Positions 21,215 through 32,189 of a stretch of DNA of 64,000 bases are shown here, in pieces. Below the pieces are notes generated by a model that ran no database searches, was not told where the DNA came from, and saw only the letters and a program-made list of their open reading frames with translations. The stretch is from positions 298,165,614 to 298,229,613 of the forward strand of contig NC_073746.1 of NCBI RefSeq assembly GCF_029784135.1, in the 5' to 3' direction. A program made the translations under genes and the position numbers. The stretch comes from Toxorhynchites rutilus septentrionalis (lineage: Eukaryota; Arthropoda; Insecta; Diptera; Culicidae). Numbering within the stretch: position 1 is the stretch's first letter; each line of letters starts with the position of its first letter.

Positions 21215-22131
21215 CAGGGTGGGCCATTTAAAGTGGAAGCATCTGGCAACCCCATAACTTTTGACAGAGATGTCAGATTAACAAATGTCATACCGCGTTG
21301 GAAGCGTCATTTCAGTACAATTTTAACCATGGAACAATACACACCTAAACAACGCGCTGAAATTGTTCAGCTGTACATTCAAAATAACTTCTCAATTGTG
21401 TTAACTAAACGTGCGTGGAAAAATAAAAATAAAGTTAAAACATCGCCTGGAGACAACACTATACGTCGATTATATGCCAAATTTATATCGTCTGGTAGTG
21501 TTGGTAATGCCAGTCATCTGTCCAGACAACGACCAAGACGTTTCGACAAAAATATTGATGCCGTTCGAGCCAGTGTTGCAGAGACTCCATCGACATCAGG
21601 TCGCCATCGTTCGCAAGAGTTAGGCTTCTTTTTATTGCCATTTGTTCGTGAAATTGAATTGGACAATTACTGGTTCCAACAGGACGGCGCTACATGCCAT
21701 ACAGCGGCTGCCACGGCCAAATTATTGCGCGAAATGTTCCCCGGAAGATTAATATCGAAAAACGGCGATTATGACTGGTCACCGAGATCACCTGATTTGA
21801 CGCCTCCTGACTTTTTTTATGGGGATATTTAAAATCCAAGGTATACACTGGTAAACCAAGTACCCTGGCTGCGCTGAAAGACAATATCCGACAAGAAATT
21901 GCTGCCATATCGGCCGAAACATTGGGCAAAGTGATGGAAAATGCCGAAAAAAGGGCACATTTTGCAGTCAAGGCCAGAGGCGGTCATTTACGAGATATCA
22001 TAATCAAAAAGTAGTTAGAACAAATCTCCTTGGACCAAAATAAATTAATTTCAAAAAAAAAAATTTTAAATTCCACTTCTTTACTTTGCTATTGCAAAAA
22101 CAAATCCTTCCACTTTAAATGGCCCACCCTG
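21215..22131 (+). mobile_element. DD41D Tc1/mariner-type element, internally deleted
   Basis: Perfect TIRs (CAGGGTGGGCCATTTAAAGT and onward, about 25 bp) are inverted at the right end and flanked by TA (21213-21214, 22132-22133). At 917 bp it is short for an autonomous element. A second, one-ended copy is at 53452-53739. Confidence 0.88.
21329..22014 (+). pseudogene. DD41D transposase, missing its first catalytic Asp
   Basis: From ATG 21329 the protein opens with a DUF4817-type HTH (MEQYTPKQRAEIVQLYIQNN, NTIRRLYAKFISSGSV). After RSQELG it jumps directly to FVREIELDNYWFQQDGATCH, so the segment with the first catalytic Asp has been deleted. The second Asp (QQD) and the third (WSPRSPDLTPPD) are present, 41 residues apart, the DD41D (rosa/Visitor-like) spacing. 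A one-base loss in the T-run at 21811-21818 breaks the frame; the other frame continues WGYLKSKVYTGK to TAG 22012-22014. The product is inactive but the TIRs are good, so it may still be moved in trans. Confidence 0.8.
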
Positions 22132-22675
22132 TACAAGCATATAGAATGAAAATAACAACATAGCGTTTATTACTGCAAATTCTGGAGAACCTCAAGCGGT
22201 CTGAATACATATAGTCTCTAGAAAACATTAGCTCATTTGTCCTCCAGAATTTGAATGATTATGACATTGTACTTCTATTATTTTGGGCCTATACTATACA
22301 ATAGATAGATCTAGATCTTCAAAATGTTCACTTCGCAAATCGAAGGTTCCGATTACATATCGTTTCAATAGTTAGTTTTATGAATATACTTTGAGTTACA
22401 ATCAAATCTTCAAAGCTGAAACAAACAAATTGAGTTATCACAGTTCTGTTTTTGTGGAAGAACTGGGGCTATATTCACTCAATCAACGGTTTATCAAGCC
22501 AATTATAATTTCTAGACTCACAAAATTTAGTTCTCAGTTGCGCAATATATTCTTTGTTCACATCTATTGAAATAAACCTCAAAACCTCAAGGTAAGTTTA
22601 ATAAAATGCGCTAAATAACAATACCAATTAGAATGAACATCGAATAAGCTATCAAACTCTGCACAAAAGCATGTT
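22132..22675. other. AT-rich spacer, nothing recognised
   Basis: There is no ORF, inverted repeat or known end sequence that I can support in this stretch. Confidence 0.3.
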
Positions 22676-22790
22676 AGGGGATGTCCACATACCACGTGGA
22701 CAACTTAAGGGTGGGAAGGGGTTTCAAGAATCCACGCTTGTCCACGGTGAGGAGGGAGGGAGCTTAGATAAAGTTCACGTGGACACGTTA
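22676..22790. mobile_element. Small palindromic MITE (CCACGTGGAC family), copy 1
   Basis: The left end GTCCACATACCACGTGGACA and right end TTCACGTGGACACG are imperfectly inverted, with an internal GTCCACGGTGA block. The same arrangement recurs at 27685-27822. Confidence 0.55.
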
Positions 22791-23059
22791 AATCAAGGCC
22801 TGTACTCGAAAATAAACGCACCAGACAAAAGAGTTCGCCAAAAATTAATTTCAAGTCGGATTTTCTTGAAACTTTCAGGAAATGAACTAATACATATGGG
22901 TTATGTTTCGGCATAATTACTTTATTCATTTTTTTTCCATCGGGCCTTTCCCTTAAGACCCCTCATTACATTTTGTGCAATGGTGGAGCCGACCTTTTTG
23001 ATCACTTTCATTCATTTTTTCTTCAACTCCAACTCGTTCTTAACCCCTTCTCGTACGAT

Positions 23060-23305
23060 TTAGTTTTCAAAAGAGCGGACCAAATGCAAACGTTTTGATG
23101 GGTCACGTAATTTAACTACTCTGCTGAGCGTCTTAGCGCCGTGTGATATGCAAGTGCACCACGAGAGAGATTCGATGTTGTACGTGAAAGAGTTAAACAC
23201 CTTAGACAATTTTCGAACTTTAGCCTTCATTATGAACCAAAATCTTTCCACCGGACAAATCTTTGGTGAATGGGGGAGGGGGAGGTTGGCGATTTTTGGT
23301 ACAAA
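23060..23305 (-). pseudogene. Tc1/mariner transposase C-terminal remnant
   Basis: The minus frame reads FVPKIANLPLPHSP, then CPVERFWFIMKAKVRKL, matching the third catalytic block of ITm-type transposases (P-x-x-x-P-[IV]-E-x-[FY]-W, compare RPIEKYWAIMK in the ITmD37E element here). Only the C-terminal fifth survives, with no TIR nearby. The Glu of PVE would be the catalytic acid. The family is not close to the intact copy at 6256. Confidence 0.55.
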
Positions 23306-24200
23306 ACCAATTTTTCTACGAGATTTTGTCACCACATACAAAGTAAAATGTTTTTTTTTTAGATAGAATACTAATTTGGTACAAAAAAGATAGTTTTCAT
23401 TTATATTTTTAATTTCAAAAATGTGTTCATTCCGCCTGAAAATCAATTATTTTTTTACGCTCCCCTAAACTAGTAAACAAAGCTAAATGCCGTCAACTAG
23501 GATGGAATGGATTTTACCATAAAGCTCCAACTTTTGATAGCTCATGTCATAAAAAATTATAGCAAAGTTTGCCGAAAAGCATCTGAAAGCTATACCATGG
23601 TGACTTGACTACTGGTGGGCCAGCTTGTCGAAACGGCTGTGACCAACAAGAATGTCTACTGTAATTTGTTTGCAAACACAATTACAATACGCTTGTGCTC
23701 AGTTTGCGAACTTTATTCAGCACAGCTTTTTGCGTTCCTTCACGTAGATTTTTTCAAATGAAGCCAACAGAACATTGCTAACATTCCGAGAGAAACAGGT
23801 TTTTCAGATGTATGTGGTTTGAATAAATGAGTCTTCTGCCATCCTATTTTGTTCATATACCACTTCCCTCGCTTAGTGACGAAAATACTGCACCTACTAT
23901 TGTAAACACCTTGCTTGCTTTAACGATCTTCTTTCTTTTTTTGTCTTCTTCCGCTGAAAGACCCATCTCAGTGAATTCTCGCTCAGACATTCCATCATTT
24001 CATTAATCTTATTTGCAATAAATCATATCGCATTAATGTTCTGGTTTTTAACAAAATTTATGTCAAAAACAAATGTTATTTTTTTCGAATGATATGATGT
24101 TAAAATATGTTCTCATTTGCTTTGTGCGATGGTATACTCATACACTCAAACGCACCCATTATCAGAGTATATAGTTAACAATAATAAACCTCCCACACCC
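23306..24200. repeat. Dispersed non-coding module and spacer
   Basis: 23380-23505 (a 'tgtgttcattccgcctga' block, then 'taaacaaagctaaatgccgt') has relatives at 44760-44910, and more distantly at 34985-35145, 36290-36400 and 41000-41160. The remainder shows nothing. Confidence 0.45.
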
Positions 24201-25170
24201 AATATTTCGCCACGTGTACTTACACATGCCCAACACGGATAAGCTATGGCTGGATGTTGTCCCGGTTCAAACTACTACATGCATCCAGTCAAACTGCCAT
24301 TCTTTTCACTCCACGAGCGATAGGAAAACTCCGTCCACACAAATTGCAATTAATTTTCTCGTCCCTCCGCACACCTTTCGAACGAAACGCTGTCACCGAT
24401 GCGACTGAGCTTTCGTTGGCTGTGTTGCTACCGCCGACAGCGCACAATTCTCAGCTGTATGACACACAACGGTTATCTGCGCTGCATGAAACAGTATACA
24501 GCAGGTTGGAATGTAAACATATGACGTCATTACTATCTAGCTGCATTTATTTCAGCTTAGCTAATAAAAAACACTTTAAAAAAATGATATTGTGCGTAGA
24601 ACGAAACATCAAACTTCGAATTAGGCGTTTAAAAATGATCATATTACGTTTCGTGTCGCGATTTGCACTAAGAGTTTACCGTGCTTATTGGCGAGATTGA
24701 TAACAAGACGGAGTCATTCCGGAGTATATCACCTTACATTTTAACTCAGTAAGCTGTAATTTGTTGCATCGTACGCACACATTCGAAGTTGCACACAACG
24801 CCAATCGAACCAGTGTGCATCAGTTAATTTTGTCTTTATTTTGATTTTCCTCGCACACCGCTATCGTGGGAGTTTCTTCGCAACGGAGCCGCGCATTTTC
24901 ACCGATTGTTGCACACAGACTCAATTTAAAATGCCCTGGTGGAAACTCCGAATGAAACGGAACACTTGTTTGGGTTCGATTTGGTACCAGACTATCGAAT
25001 CATTCAATGCTCAGCTGGTGATGTCGATTTTTGTTGTTGCTTCATTTGCTGTTTAGACTTTAGCCCGCTTGAGGTTCATTATGGAATATCATGTTTAGTA
25101 ATGTGCATCGGTCAGGGTAAGTCAAGTGTCGTTGCATTTGCATGCCACCAATGTGAATAGCTATAGGCTA
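24200..25170. other. Low-repeat stretch, possible host regulatory or exon DNA
   Basis: This stretch is less AT-rich and free of recognised TE sequence. A frame from 24927 reads LVETPNETEHLFGFDLVPDY and runs to a strong donor-like GTAAGT at 25117-25122, but it has an in-frame TAA just upstream and no family match. I leave it as unassigned. Confidence 0.25.
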
Positions 25171-25692
25171 TAGTGATCTTGGTTTGTCCAATTTGGGGTG
25201 TTTTTACGCAACTAGTAAATGCAAATCGATTTTTCTTCATGAAAATCACACATAATCGATACGAGTTTGGGTTTGTTGAAAAGCCCCAAGTCTCTAGTTG
25301 CTAATACTACCATAAGGTGTTGAAATTATTCAAATTTTTATGTTTTTTAACGATTTTCCTTAAAGAAGAATTATGATCATGGTTTGACCACCTCTGATCA
25401 TGGTTTGCCCAAAAAAATGATCATGGTTTGTTCGAGTTCACAATTAGATGTTGCATTTATCATTGCTTGAGTTTACTGTCATCATATTGATTCATTCATA
25501 ATTTAGGCTTTCTTCAGAATATTGCCTTTTCTTGGGCATTTTAGAAGTGTTCACCTCAACACAATCAACACAGAAAAACCATACTTCTGCTATGCGCGAA
25601 GCACACCATAAACAAACATAAACAAACTGCAGCGCGCCAAGCGGTTGCCATAGAAATCATGTGGACAAAACAACATTATTGAATTGGACAAC
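25171..25692. repeat. GATCATGGTTTG repeats, half of a wide inverted pair
   Basis: Three copies of GATCATGGTTTG lie at 25377-25435. Their reverse complement (CAAACCATGATC) occurs at 26730-26741. A GATCTTGGTTTGTCC block at 25178 is mirrored by GGACAAACCAAGATC at 27308. The two sides enclose the elements at 25693-26370 and 26738-27302. Confidence 0.45.
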
Positions 25693-26370
25693 TCTCGCGT
25701 AACTTTTAAAAAGGTCCTATGTAACAAATGTAAACAAATCGAGTTAATGGATGCACGCTATTAGTTTTCAATCATTGAATGTATTACAAAAACAATCGTT
25801 CACGTATCTATCTTCTTCATCTTTTTGTCGCCGATACAAAAAATATCCAATGTACAGATTCGAATTTTAAGCACCCGGCTGTTACTTCGGACGCCACTTT
25901 CCTCCGACGGCCGAAACGTCCGAAGTAACAAAGCAGTCAAAACAACTCGCAGTCGTACTTCGGTCGTTTTGGAATTTGTTTCTTACAGGTGTTGTTATCG
26001 ATTTCAGTGCAATTCAACGAGTGATAACAATAATAATCAGTCTTTAGAACAAAATGCTGATATTTGGATTGTTGTTTATTAGTTAGTTTCAAATTTTTAT
26101 AGTGCAACGTAATATGTCCAATGTGCAAACGCGGGCAGTCAAAACGTCCAATGTAACATTTATCGCTCCGAGGCTTCAACCTTAATCTCAAATCACGGAA
26201 CAATAGTTACGATTGGTTTTACGAAGTTATTCTTGACAGCTAGTGGTGAAAACAGTGATAAAGATTGATAGCTTTTAAGACAATTCGCGAAATAATGTTC
26301 GGGTCTTCAACTACGTTTTTCTCGAGTTGGCGAAAATATTACATTGGACCTTTTCAAAAGTTACGCGAGA
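25693..26370. mobile_element. TIR element (TCTCGCGTAACTTTT ends), non-coding
   Basis: The left end TCTCGCGTAACTTTTAAAAA and the right end (reverse complement) TCTCGCGTAACTTTTGAAAA continue into GGTCCWATGTAA for about 32 bp. Internally, 'gtccaatgtaac'-like motifs recur (25843-25853, 26143-26155). An 85-codon ORF inside has no family match. The superfamily is unknown. Confidence 0.6.
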
Positions 26371-26737
26371 ACTCATGATCAAAATTGAGTTCATCAAAAT
26401 GCGTTAATTTAATGGTTTAGCTATCTAAATCCGATACAAATGGTGAGCAAGCATGATGTTTACAATATTTATAAGTGTTGTAATCCAGAAAAGGTCTGAA
26501 TACGTGCCAAATAATCATCTGGTGATCGATTAAAAGTTAGCTCGAATGAGAGGCGCATTGACACAAATAGAAGGTGTATTTTATAATCCTTTAAAACATG
26601 TGATTTCGTAGAAATATACTATCAAACTACTATAAATCATGTAAAAGGCAATTTCATTTATATGTTTCGAAACATTCGAAAGCCTTATTTGACACAGGAG
26701 CGCTGAATTAGAGCATTCAAAAAAGTGGGCAAACCAT

Positions 26738-27302
26738 GATCATATTGGTGACCGGAATAAATCGCCACAGTAAACAACTGCAACAGAAACAACCGCTTAG
26801 AAAAAGTGTAGTAGGCTAGAAATATTTGGCGCGGGAAAAACATCATGTGCCTCACATTTCTATTATAAATTTATTCTCTTGTTCTCGTTTTTCGAAATTT
26901 ATTCTGAGGACAATGTAATGGGGACGAAGTCCCCATTTGGCGAGGATAAGGAATCGAGGCGGCCCATGCCGCCAAGATGACGCAATCCGAGTCCACCGCC
27001 GACCCGCCGTCGGAAGCGGCGGTGTCTCGCACGCAAACCTGGGATCCACTGATTGCCCGGTTAGTTTGAAACATAGGATACGATCCTTTAGCAATGTCCG
27101 ACCGAGCTCTAGCGAGCGTCGGACGGTATACGTCTGCCCGGGGCGTTACGTTTGCCTGGGGCGATACGTTTGCCCGGTTAATTCTTGTTTTGAAATACAA
27201 TACCGCGCCACAATATTTATAGCCTACTACACATTTTATAAGCGGTGGTTTCTGTTGCAGTCGTTTTCTGTGGCGATTTATTCCGGGAACCGATCATATT
27301 TT
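26738..27302. mobile_element. Long-arm inverted-repeat element around a GC-rich core
   Basis: Two arms of about 98 bp (26738-26835 and 27203-27302) are inverted copies at roughly 85 percent by eye; shared blocks are CCGGAATAAATCGCCACAG, CTGCAACAGAAAC and TGTAGTAGGCTA. Between them lies a strikingly GC-rich segment (26915-27190) with several perfect short stems (GGGGAC/GTCCCC, GGCGGC/GCCGCC, GTCCGAC/GTCGGAC) and three near-repeats of GTTTGCCYGGGGCGATACG. No protein family is recognised in either strand's ORF. Confidence 0.6.
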
Positions 27303-27684
27303 CGACTGGACAAACCAAGATCATTTACCCTAATAGCAAAACAATTGAGAGAATCAAAACTAGGTGCTTCCATTATTGAGATTTTGTAGGTTTTGACGTG
27401 AGACTACGTCTAACCGGAATACAGTCTATCGCAAAATTGAGTGTACAAATGCTACTTGACGATACTTTCCATTTATTTGGTATAAAATATTTTGAATACA
27501 TTGATTCTTTTGATGTATATTAATTACTCGCACATTTAACTAGCTTTTCGTGCAATAAAATTCCGCGAAAAGTTTTCTGCTAATTGTTTATTCCTAAAAA
27601 TTGAAAACAATCTCTATTCTAGCCATCGCTAAATTGAGTGTACACCTTGAATTTCTCCGAACAAATTAATCTTGTAAGTAAATA
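27303..27684. repeat. Spacer with GACGTGAGACTACGTC block
   Basis: 27394-27409 carries the palindromic end block of the GACGTAG superfamily, followed by 'aattgagtgtac' motifs (27440, 27631). No gene. Confidence 0.35.
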
Positions 27685-27822
27685 AGGGACTGTTCACATA
27701 CCACGTGGACAATTTTAGGGGGGGGGGGGTGGTGGCTTGTGGTAGGTGTTACGAAAATGTCCACGATTGTCCACGGTGACAGGGGTGCCAATGTCCATGC
27801 CAATGTCCACGTGGATATGTGA
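27685..27822. mobile_element. Small palindromic MITE (CCACGTGGAC family), copy 2
   Basis: Left CACATACCACGTGGACA and right TCCACGTGGATATGTGA form imperfect TIRs. The interior shares GATTGTCCACGGTGA with copy 1 at 22676 and has an 11-G run (27719-27729). Confidence 0.6.
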
Positions 27823-28144
27823 AATAAATATTTGAGAAAAAAACAATCACATCTATATTTAAAAATCAACGAAATCTGTTTTTCATATTTCAAAAATTTT
27901 CAAACTTTCCTATTATGCTTGTTCTGCGTATTTGACAATAAAAAGTTTGAGCTGCCTGATTTTTTTTTTTTTTTCAAATACTTGTTAGTGAGAGCACAAT
28001 GGTAGAATTCACGGTTTTTGAAGATGCTTAAAATGAAATTGCTACGGAAGTAAATAATCTAGCAATTTGGTATCAGTGAACTAATCATAAAGCAGTTTGT
28101 GAAGATTTATCAGGTTGATCAAGAGTTACCAAATATCCTATGTA

Positions 28145-28880
28145 CAGTGTTGGAAAGAAAAAAGTAGACAGCAAAACTTTTTCATGATTTGTTTTGGAAA
28201 GGATGAAAACAAGCCATTGTTTGCATTCATTTTCAAATTTACATAAAATTCCAACTCATTGGATTTTTTCATCCAGTATTGTGCATAGATGCTCTATGGG
28301 GTTGGGGACTGGGAACTGGGATGACCACTCAAACATTTTAATCTCTTTGGACTGAAAATAGCGCACCTTCAAGCTGTGCTTGGGATCATTGTCCTGTTGG
28401 AAGATATAGCTTTTATATTCATTTTCCTGAGTGACGGCTTTAAGTTTTCTTCTCTTGTGTGCTCTTAAAAAAGAAGAAAGCCATCATCTCCGGAGTATTT
28501 TCACCGCATGGATCTCCCAAGAAATATGTAAAATAAATAAATTTCACGTGTTTTTATTTATTTATATCACAAAGAAACACGATCATTCGGTCATAAACAT
28601 TGCTGTGACAGGTGTCCTGATTTTCAACTCTGACCAGATGGTATCCCTACCCTTAGTAATCGACCTTTATTCCTCAATCAGCCTTAGCTTGGCCCGGATA
28701 TCATTTCTTGGGAACCAAAGTGGCGCCTCGTTGTACTTTATAAACATTTGGCCATATCTTAATAGTGACAGATTGCCAAGACGGATCATAAAAGCAGATA
28801 AACTCAAGCCAGAAAAAGTCAACATCTTCAGAAGGAACTGCTTTTCAAAACAAACCCTGGTTTATTGTCGCAGGAGTTAC
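28145..28880 (-). pseudogene. Tc1-like (DD34E-type) transposase relic
   Basis: On the minus strand, 28408-28250 reads IFQQDNDPKHSLKVRYF, then MFEWSSQFPVPNPIEHLC, the second and third catalytic blocks of Tc1 transposases. The frame is broken elsewhere and the N-terminal part (28420-28870) is barely readable. The left edge has TA (28143-28144) followed by CAGTGTTGGAAAGAAAAAAG, a Tc1-like TIR. I find no matching right TIR. Confidence 0.6.
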
Positions 28881-29072
28881 GAAAGGTTCATTTTTTACTA
28901 TGCAGCTATTAAATGAATTTGATAATTTTTGTTTTGTATTTTTCTGGACACTTTGCAGATCTAACGAAGTATGTATTAAATTTGTTGTTCTTTTGTTTTT
29001 CTGGAAAAAAAACCACCTTGCAGTACGTTCCATCATCCATAACGACACATCATCAGCAAATTCTTGTAGAGC

Positions 29073-29190
29073 AGGGGTTCTCAAACTGTTTTGGGCAGGA
29101 GACCCCTTTTCCAGAATTAATTCCTACCTTAGACCCACATAGCCAAATTTCTTTGAAAATCCTATCGTTATTTTTTTCATACTGAATAAT
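29073..29190. mobile_element. hAT-like end (CAGGGGTTCTCAAACT), one-sided
   Basis: CAGGGGTTCTCAAACTGTTT is a classic hAT terminal sequence, followed by GGAGACCCC as in many hAT MITEs. I could not find the opposite terminus in the following 700 bp, so this is either truncated or its other end has decayed. Confidence 0.35.
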
Positions 29191-29237
29191 CATCAATTTG
29201 AAAACTGGTTAAATGAACAAACTTGACATTATTTTCT

Positions 29238-29410
29238 CACGGAGGCGATCTGGCGTTGTTGTAACATCCGCACCTCTCACGCAAAAGGTCATGAGTTCAA
29301 ATCACAATCCCGACATTCTTCCAAAAAATGGAAGTAATGTGACAAACCAGGCAAAAGTGTGCAGAAAAAAATATTTTTTCATCATTTTCAACAAAATAAA
29401 TAGAGATAAA
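29238..29410 (+). mobile_element. Degenerate tRNA-derived SINE
   Basis: A-box-like TGGCGTTGTTGTAAC (29251-29265) and B-box-like GGTCATGAGTTCAAATC (29287-29303) lie 36 bases apart, followed by a body rich in A. This is a different SINE family from the pair at 7411-7886. Confidence 0.5.
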
Positions 29411-29799
29411 ATTTAGTAAATATCAAGTGTAATAAATAATTATTAATACAAATTATTCACAAACTATAAAAACATTCAAATCGCAAACCAATCTATCCAC
29501 AACTACCAAAATATCAAACATGCAGCAAAAATAATTTCTTGGCACATATTTTCATCTTTAATGTATCGAACATACCCTAACAACAGAGCTTCATTGGTGG
29601 GTAATGTAGACTCGTCCAGCCGGAGAGCAAATCTGTTGGTCTATAATAAATTGAATAACATTTTTCCCTCTTCGCGACCCATCTCATGTAAATACCTTGT
29701 AATCTCTTGAATCAAATTAGAAGTTAAGTACATTATCATTCATGCTCCAACGTATAACATAACGCATATGAACTTGCAACCTCCTTCCTTCGTGTTATA

Positions 29800-30779
29800 T
29801 CGCGTTTCGAAAGATAAAATGTCTACGCGTTCTATACTTGTTACTTTTTGATCCAAAAACTTGTTTCAATAGTCTTAAAATTGTTTTCAAAACAGGCTAT
29901 TGAAATCACCAATCGGTATATAAGCGAGCGCCGCTCGGAAATCCACTCAGTTCTAATTGAACAGCGATTGGAGCATGTTGTCGCTGTTGTGGTGAAGCTC
30001 TTCGTTTATCATAAAAGCGCGGATGAACGGTGCCACCAAGAGCCTGTTTGTGCACCTTAGGCCAGAAGAAAATCCATCAGGAGGAGAGTGATGCCACAAA
30101 CGGTTCCCCGGGAAGAGTTCGGAGCAGCCGCCACACACACACATACACGCGCGGAAACCTTCGTTTGGATGCCATTCAGCATCGAGAAAAATCCGGAAAG
30201 ATCTAATCATTTCTGGAAAATTATCTGCCAGTTCCTCTGGGAATTTAAAAATACATTCATGTGAAAGGGTTTATTTGAATGTTTTCTATCCATGTAACAC
30301 TGTGACCAAATATGTTTCAATCAAGTGCTATTAACAGGTGGTTATCGAATTAGTATTAACCACTGGTGGGCTTCCAGTATCGAGGAAAATGTGGAAATAT
30401 CTAATGGTTGCTGGAAAATAATCTGCCAGTTCCCCTTGGAATTGAAAATTACATTCAAGCGAAAGAGTTTATTTCAATGTTTTCTATCCATAAAATATCC
30501 ATATAATACATTTGGGTTTGTGATTTGTCAATCAAGTACAGTTAGCAGGTTAGCTTCTGAAGATTATTCTTCAGAACAAGGTTTTTCGTATCCTATATTG
30601 GATGCATAAAACCTTGTGCCTCCAACGTAACGCTCTCGTTTTCGAAGTCCCCCAAATATTCATTTATTCATTAATTCAGAATGGATTGAGATTCAACTTC
30701 AAACAAATGATCTCTAAATCAACGATAGTCCTACGTCACCCTTGCGGTTATACCATAGATATAACCCACTTCCTGTTTT
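29800..30779 (+). repeat. Promoter-bearing repeat of the GACGTAG superfamily
   Basis: The block runs from 'atgtctacgcgttctata' through a TATA-initiator unit (29917-29952) to 'aacgatagtcctacgtca' and a terminal near-palindrome at 30746-30766. The downstream half (30180-30780) is repeated at 38700-39190, and the first half at 33200-33600. There is no long ORF. The unit 30180-30300 is itself repeated in tandem form at 30370-30490 ('aatctgccagttcccctt'). Confidence 0.6.
29917..29952 (+). promoter_or_regulatory. RNA pol II core promoter: TATA box plus initiator
   Basis: TATATAAG at 29917-29924 and TCAGTT (arthropod initiator) at 29947-29952 put the predicted start A at 29949, 32 bases after the TATA box. 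The same pair is conserved at 33419/33449 and, on the minus strand, 33138/33108. Conservation in three repeat copies makes function in the ancestral element likely. Confidence 0.55.
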
Positions 30780-31880
30780 TAGTCTTAAGTTATAGCGCGT
30801 CAAAGATGGAGTCCACTAACCAAGAAATTCGTATTTTACGTTCTTACTACCTGCGAGGTAAAACTGCAACGAAGGCGGCCGAAAAAAATCGTGTAGTTTA
30901 TGGACCCGATACTGTAACGATTCGCACAGCACAGCGTTGGTTTGATCGATTTCGTTCTGGCGTAGTGGCTGTCGAAGATACACCCCGTACTGGTAGGCCA
31001 ATCGTCGTGGAAACCGATAAAATCGTTGAAATTATCCAAATAGACCGGCATGCGAGCACTCGCTCGATTGGTCAGGAACTAGGTATAGACCATAAAACCG
31101 TTTGGAACCATTTGCAGAAGATTGGATTCCAAAAAAAGCTGGATGTATGGGTGCCACGAGTTGACGCAAAAAAATCTTTTAGACCGAATCAACGCCTGCG
31201 ATGCACTGCTGAAACGGAACGAACTCGACCCATTTTTGAAGAAGATGGTGACTGGTGATGAAAAGTGGATCACGCACGACAACCTAAAGCAAAAAAAGTC
31301 GTGGTCGAAGCGCGGTGAGCCGACCCAAACCATCGCCAAGCCGGGATTGACGGTCAGGATGTGTGTTTGGTGGGATTGGAAGGGAATCATCCACTATGAG
31401 CTGCTCAACTATGGCCAGACCCTCAACTCGGTTCTCTACTGTGAGCAGCTTGATCGTTTGATCCAGGCGATTGACCAGAAGCGGCCAGAAATGATCAATA
31501 GGAATGGTGTTGTTTTCCAGTAGGACAACGCTCGGCCTCACACATCTTTGATGACCCCCCAGAAGCTACGAGAGCTCGGATGGGATGTCCTATTGCACCC
31601 ACCGTATAGTCCGGACTTGGCTCCAAGTGATTATCATCTCTTCCGGTCCATGCAAAACGCTCTTGGTGATACTAAGTTGGCCTCAAAAGAGGCTTACGTA
31701 AACTGGCTGTCTGAGTTTTTTGCAAATAAGGAGGGGGGGGATAATGAAGTTGCCTTCTAAATGGCAACAAGTTTGCGAACAAAACGGCGCATATTTCACT
31801 TAAATTGGATAATTTTAAGTATGTTAAATAAAGCGTCAAATTTCGATCAGAAATACGACATTTCTTTTTCCCCAACCCTA
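30780..31880 (+). mobile_element. mariner (DD34D) element, left end missing
   Basis: The right TIR (reads CGACATTTCTTTTTCCCCAA outward) is followed by TA. The left TIR, present in the copy at 47237, is absent here: similarity begins at about 30781 within the 5' UTR, directly after the repeat hairpin. A DNA transposon lacking one end is immobile. Confidence 0.8.
30806..31760 (+). pseudogene. mariner transposase (DD34D), frameshift and stop
   Basis: The start ATG is at 30806. The HTH half reads AATKAAEKNRVVYG, then ARSIGQELGIDHKTV-like sequence (here TRSIGQELGIDHKTV). A frame change near 31151 inside the WVPHEL motif is the first lesion. The other frame continues HELTQKNLLDRINACDALL, VTGDEKWITHDN (first Asp) and ends at TAG 31521-31523, right before the second Asp of [20 protein letters not shown] supplies the third Asp, 34 residues after the second. 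Total length would be near 345 residues, normal for mariner. Confidence 0.85.
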
Positions 31881-32189
31881 TATATTAAGTATCCTATGGC
31901 CATTAGTGTTCTCTTGGGAAGCTCGTGTAGCTGCTGTAGTAAACTGATCTCATAAAAAAAAAAGATTGCACTTTGCGTCGGGGAGGGAAGCGAATGGTTA
32001 GTGCAATCGAAAAAACATACCCATTTTAATTAACGATTTTGAGTAATATGCGTTTGAAAACTCTTAATGAATCGTTACATTTTTCGTAGAGTGACCCCCC
32101 TATATATAAATCAAAGACACATGTGATATTTTCTCACACAATTTATTTTCACTGATGTGTTACCGAAATTTTTTTTGTCAAAAATCGAG
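31881..32189. repeat. Non-coding repeat, diverged copy at 49430-49930
   Basis: 'gctcgtgtagctgctgt' and 'acatttttcgtagagtgacc' occur here (31921, 32079) and at 49475 and 49888, in the same order. No ORF. Confidence 0.5.

Noticed and set aside
24254..24700. 148-codon ORF
   Set aside because: No domain, no similarity recognised, and another overlapping ORF in a different frame.
26915..27190. Bacterial DNA transfer as the origin of the GC-rich segment
   Set aside because: It is bounded by inverted arms with local sequence character and encodes no recognisable bacterial protein.
26937..27389. 150-codon plus-strand and 109-codon minus-strand ORFs in the GC-rich core
   Set aside because: GC-rich DNA gives open frames by chance. 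The segment is better explained by stems and repeats, and neither protein resembles a family.
28431..28916. 161-codon plus-strand ORF
   Set aside because: It overlaps a readable Tc1 transposase relic on the opposite strand.
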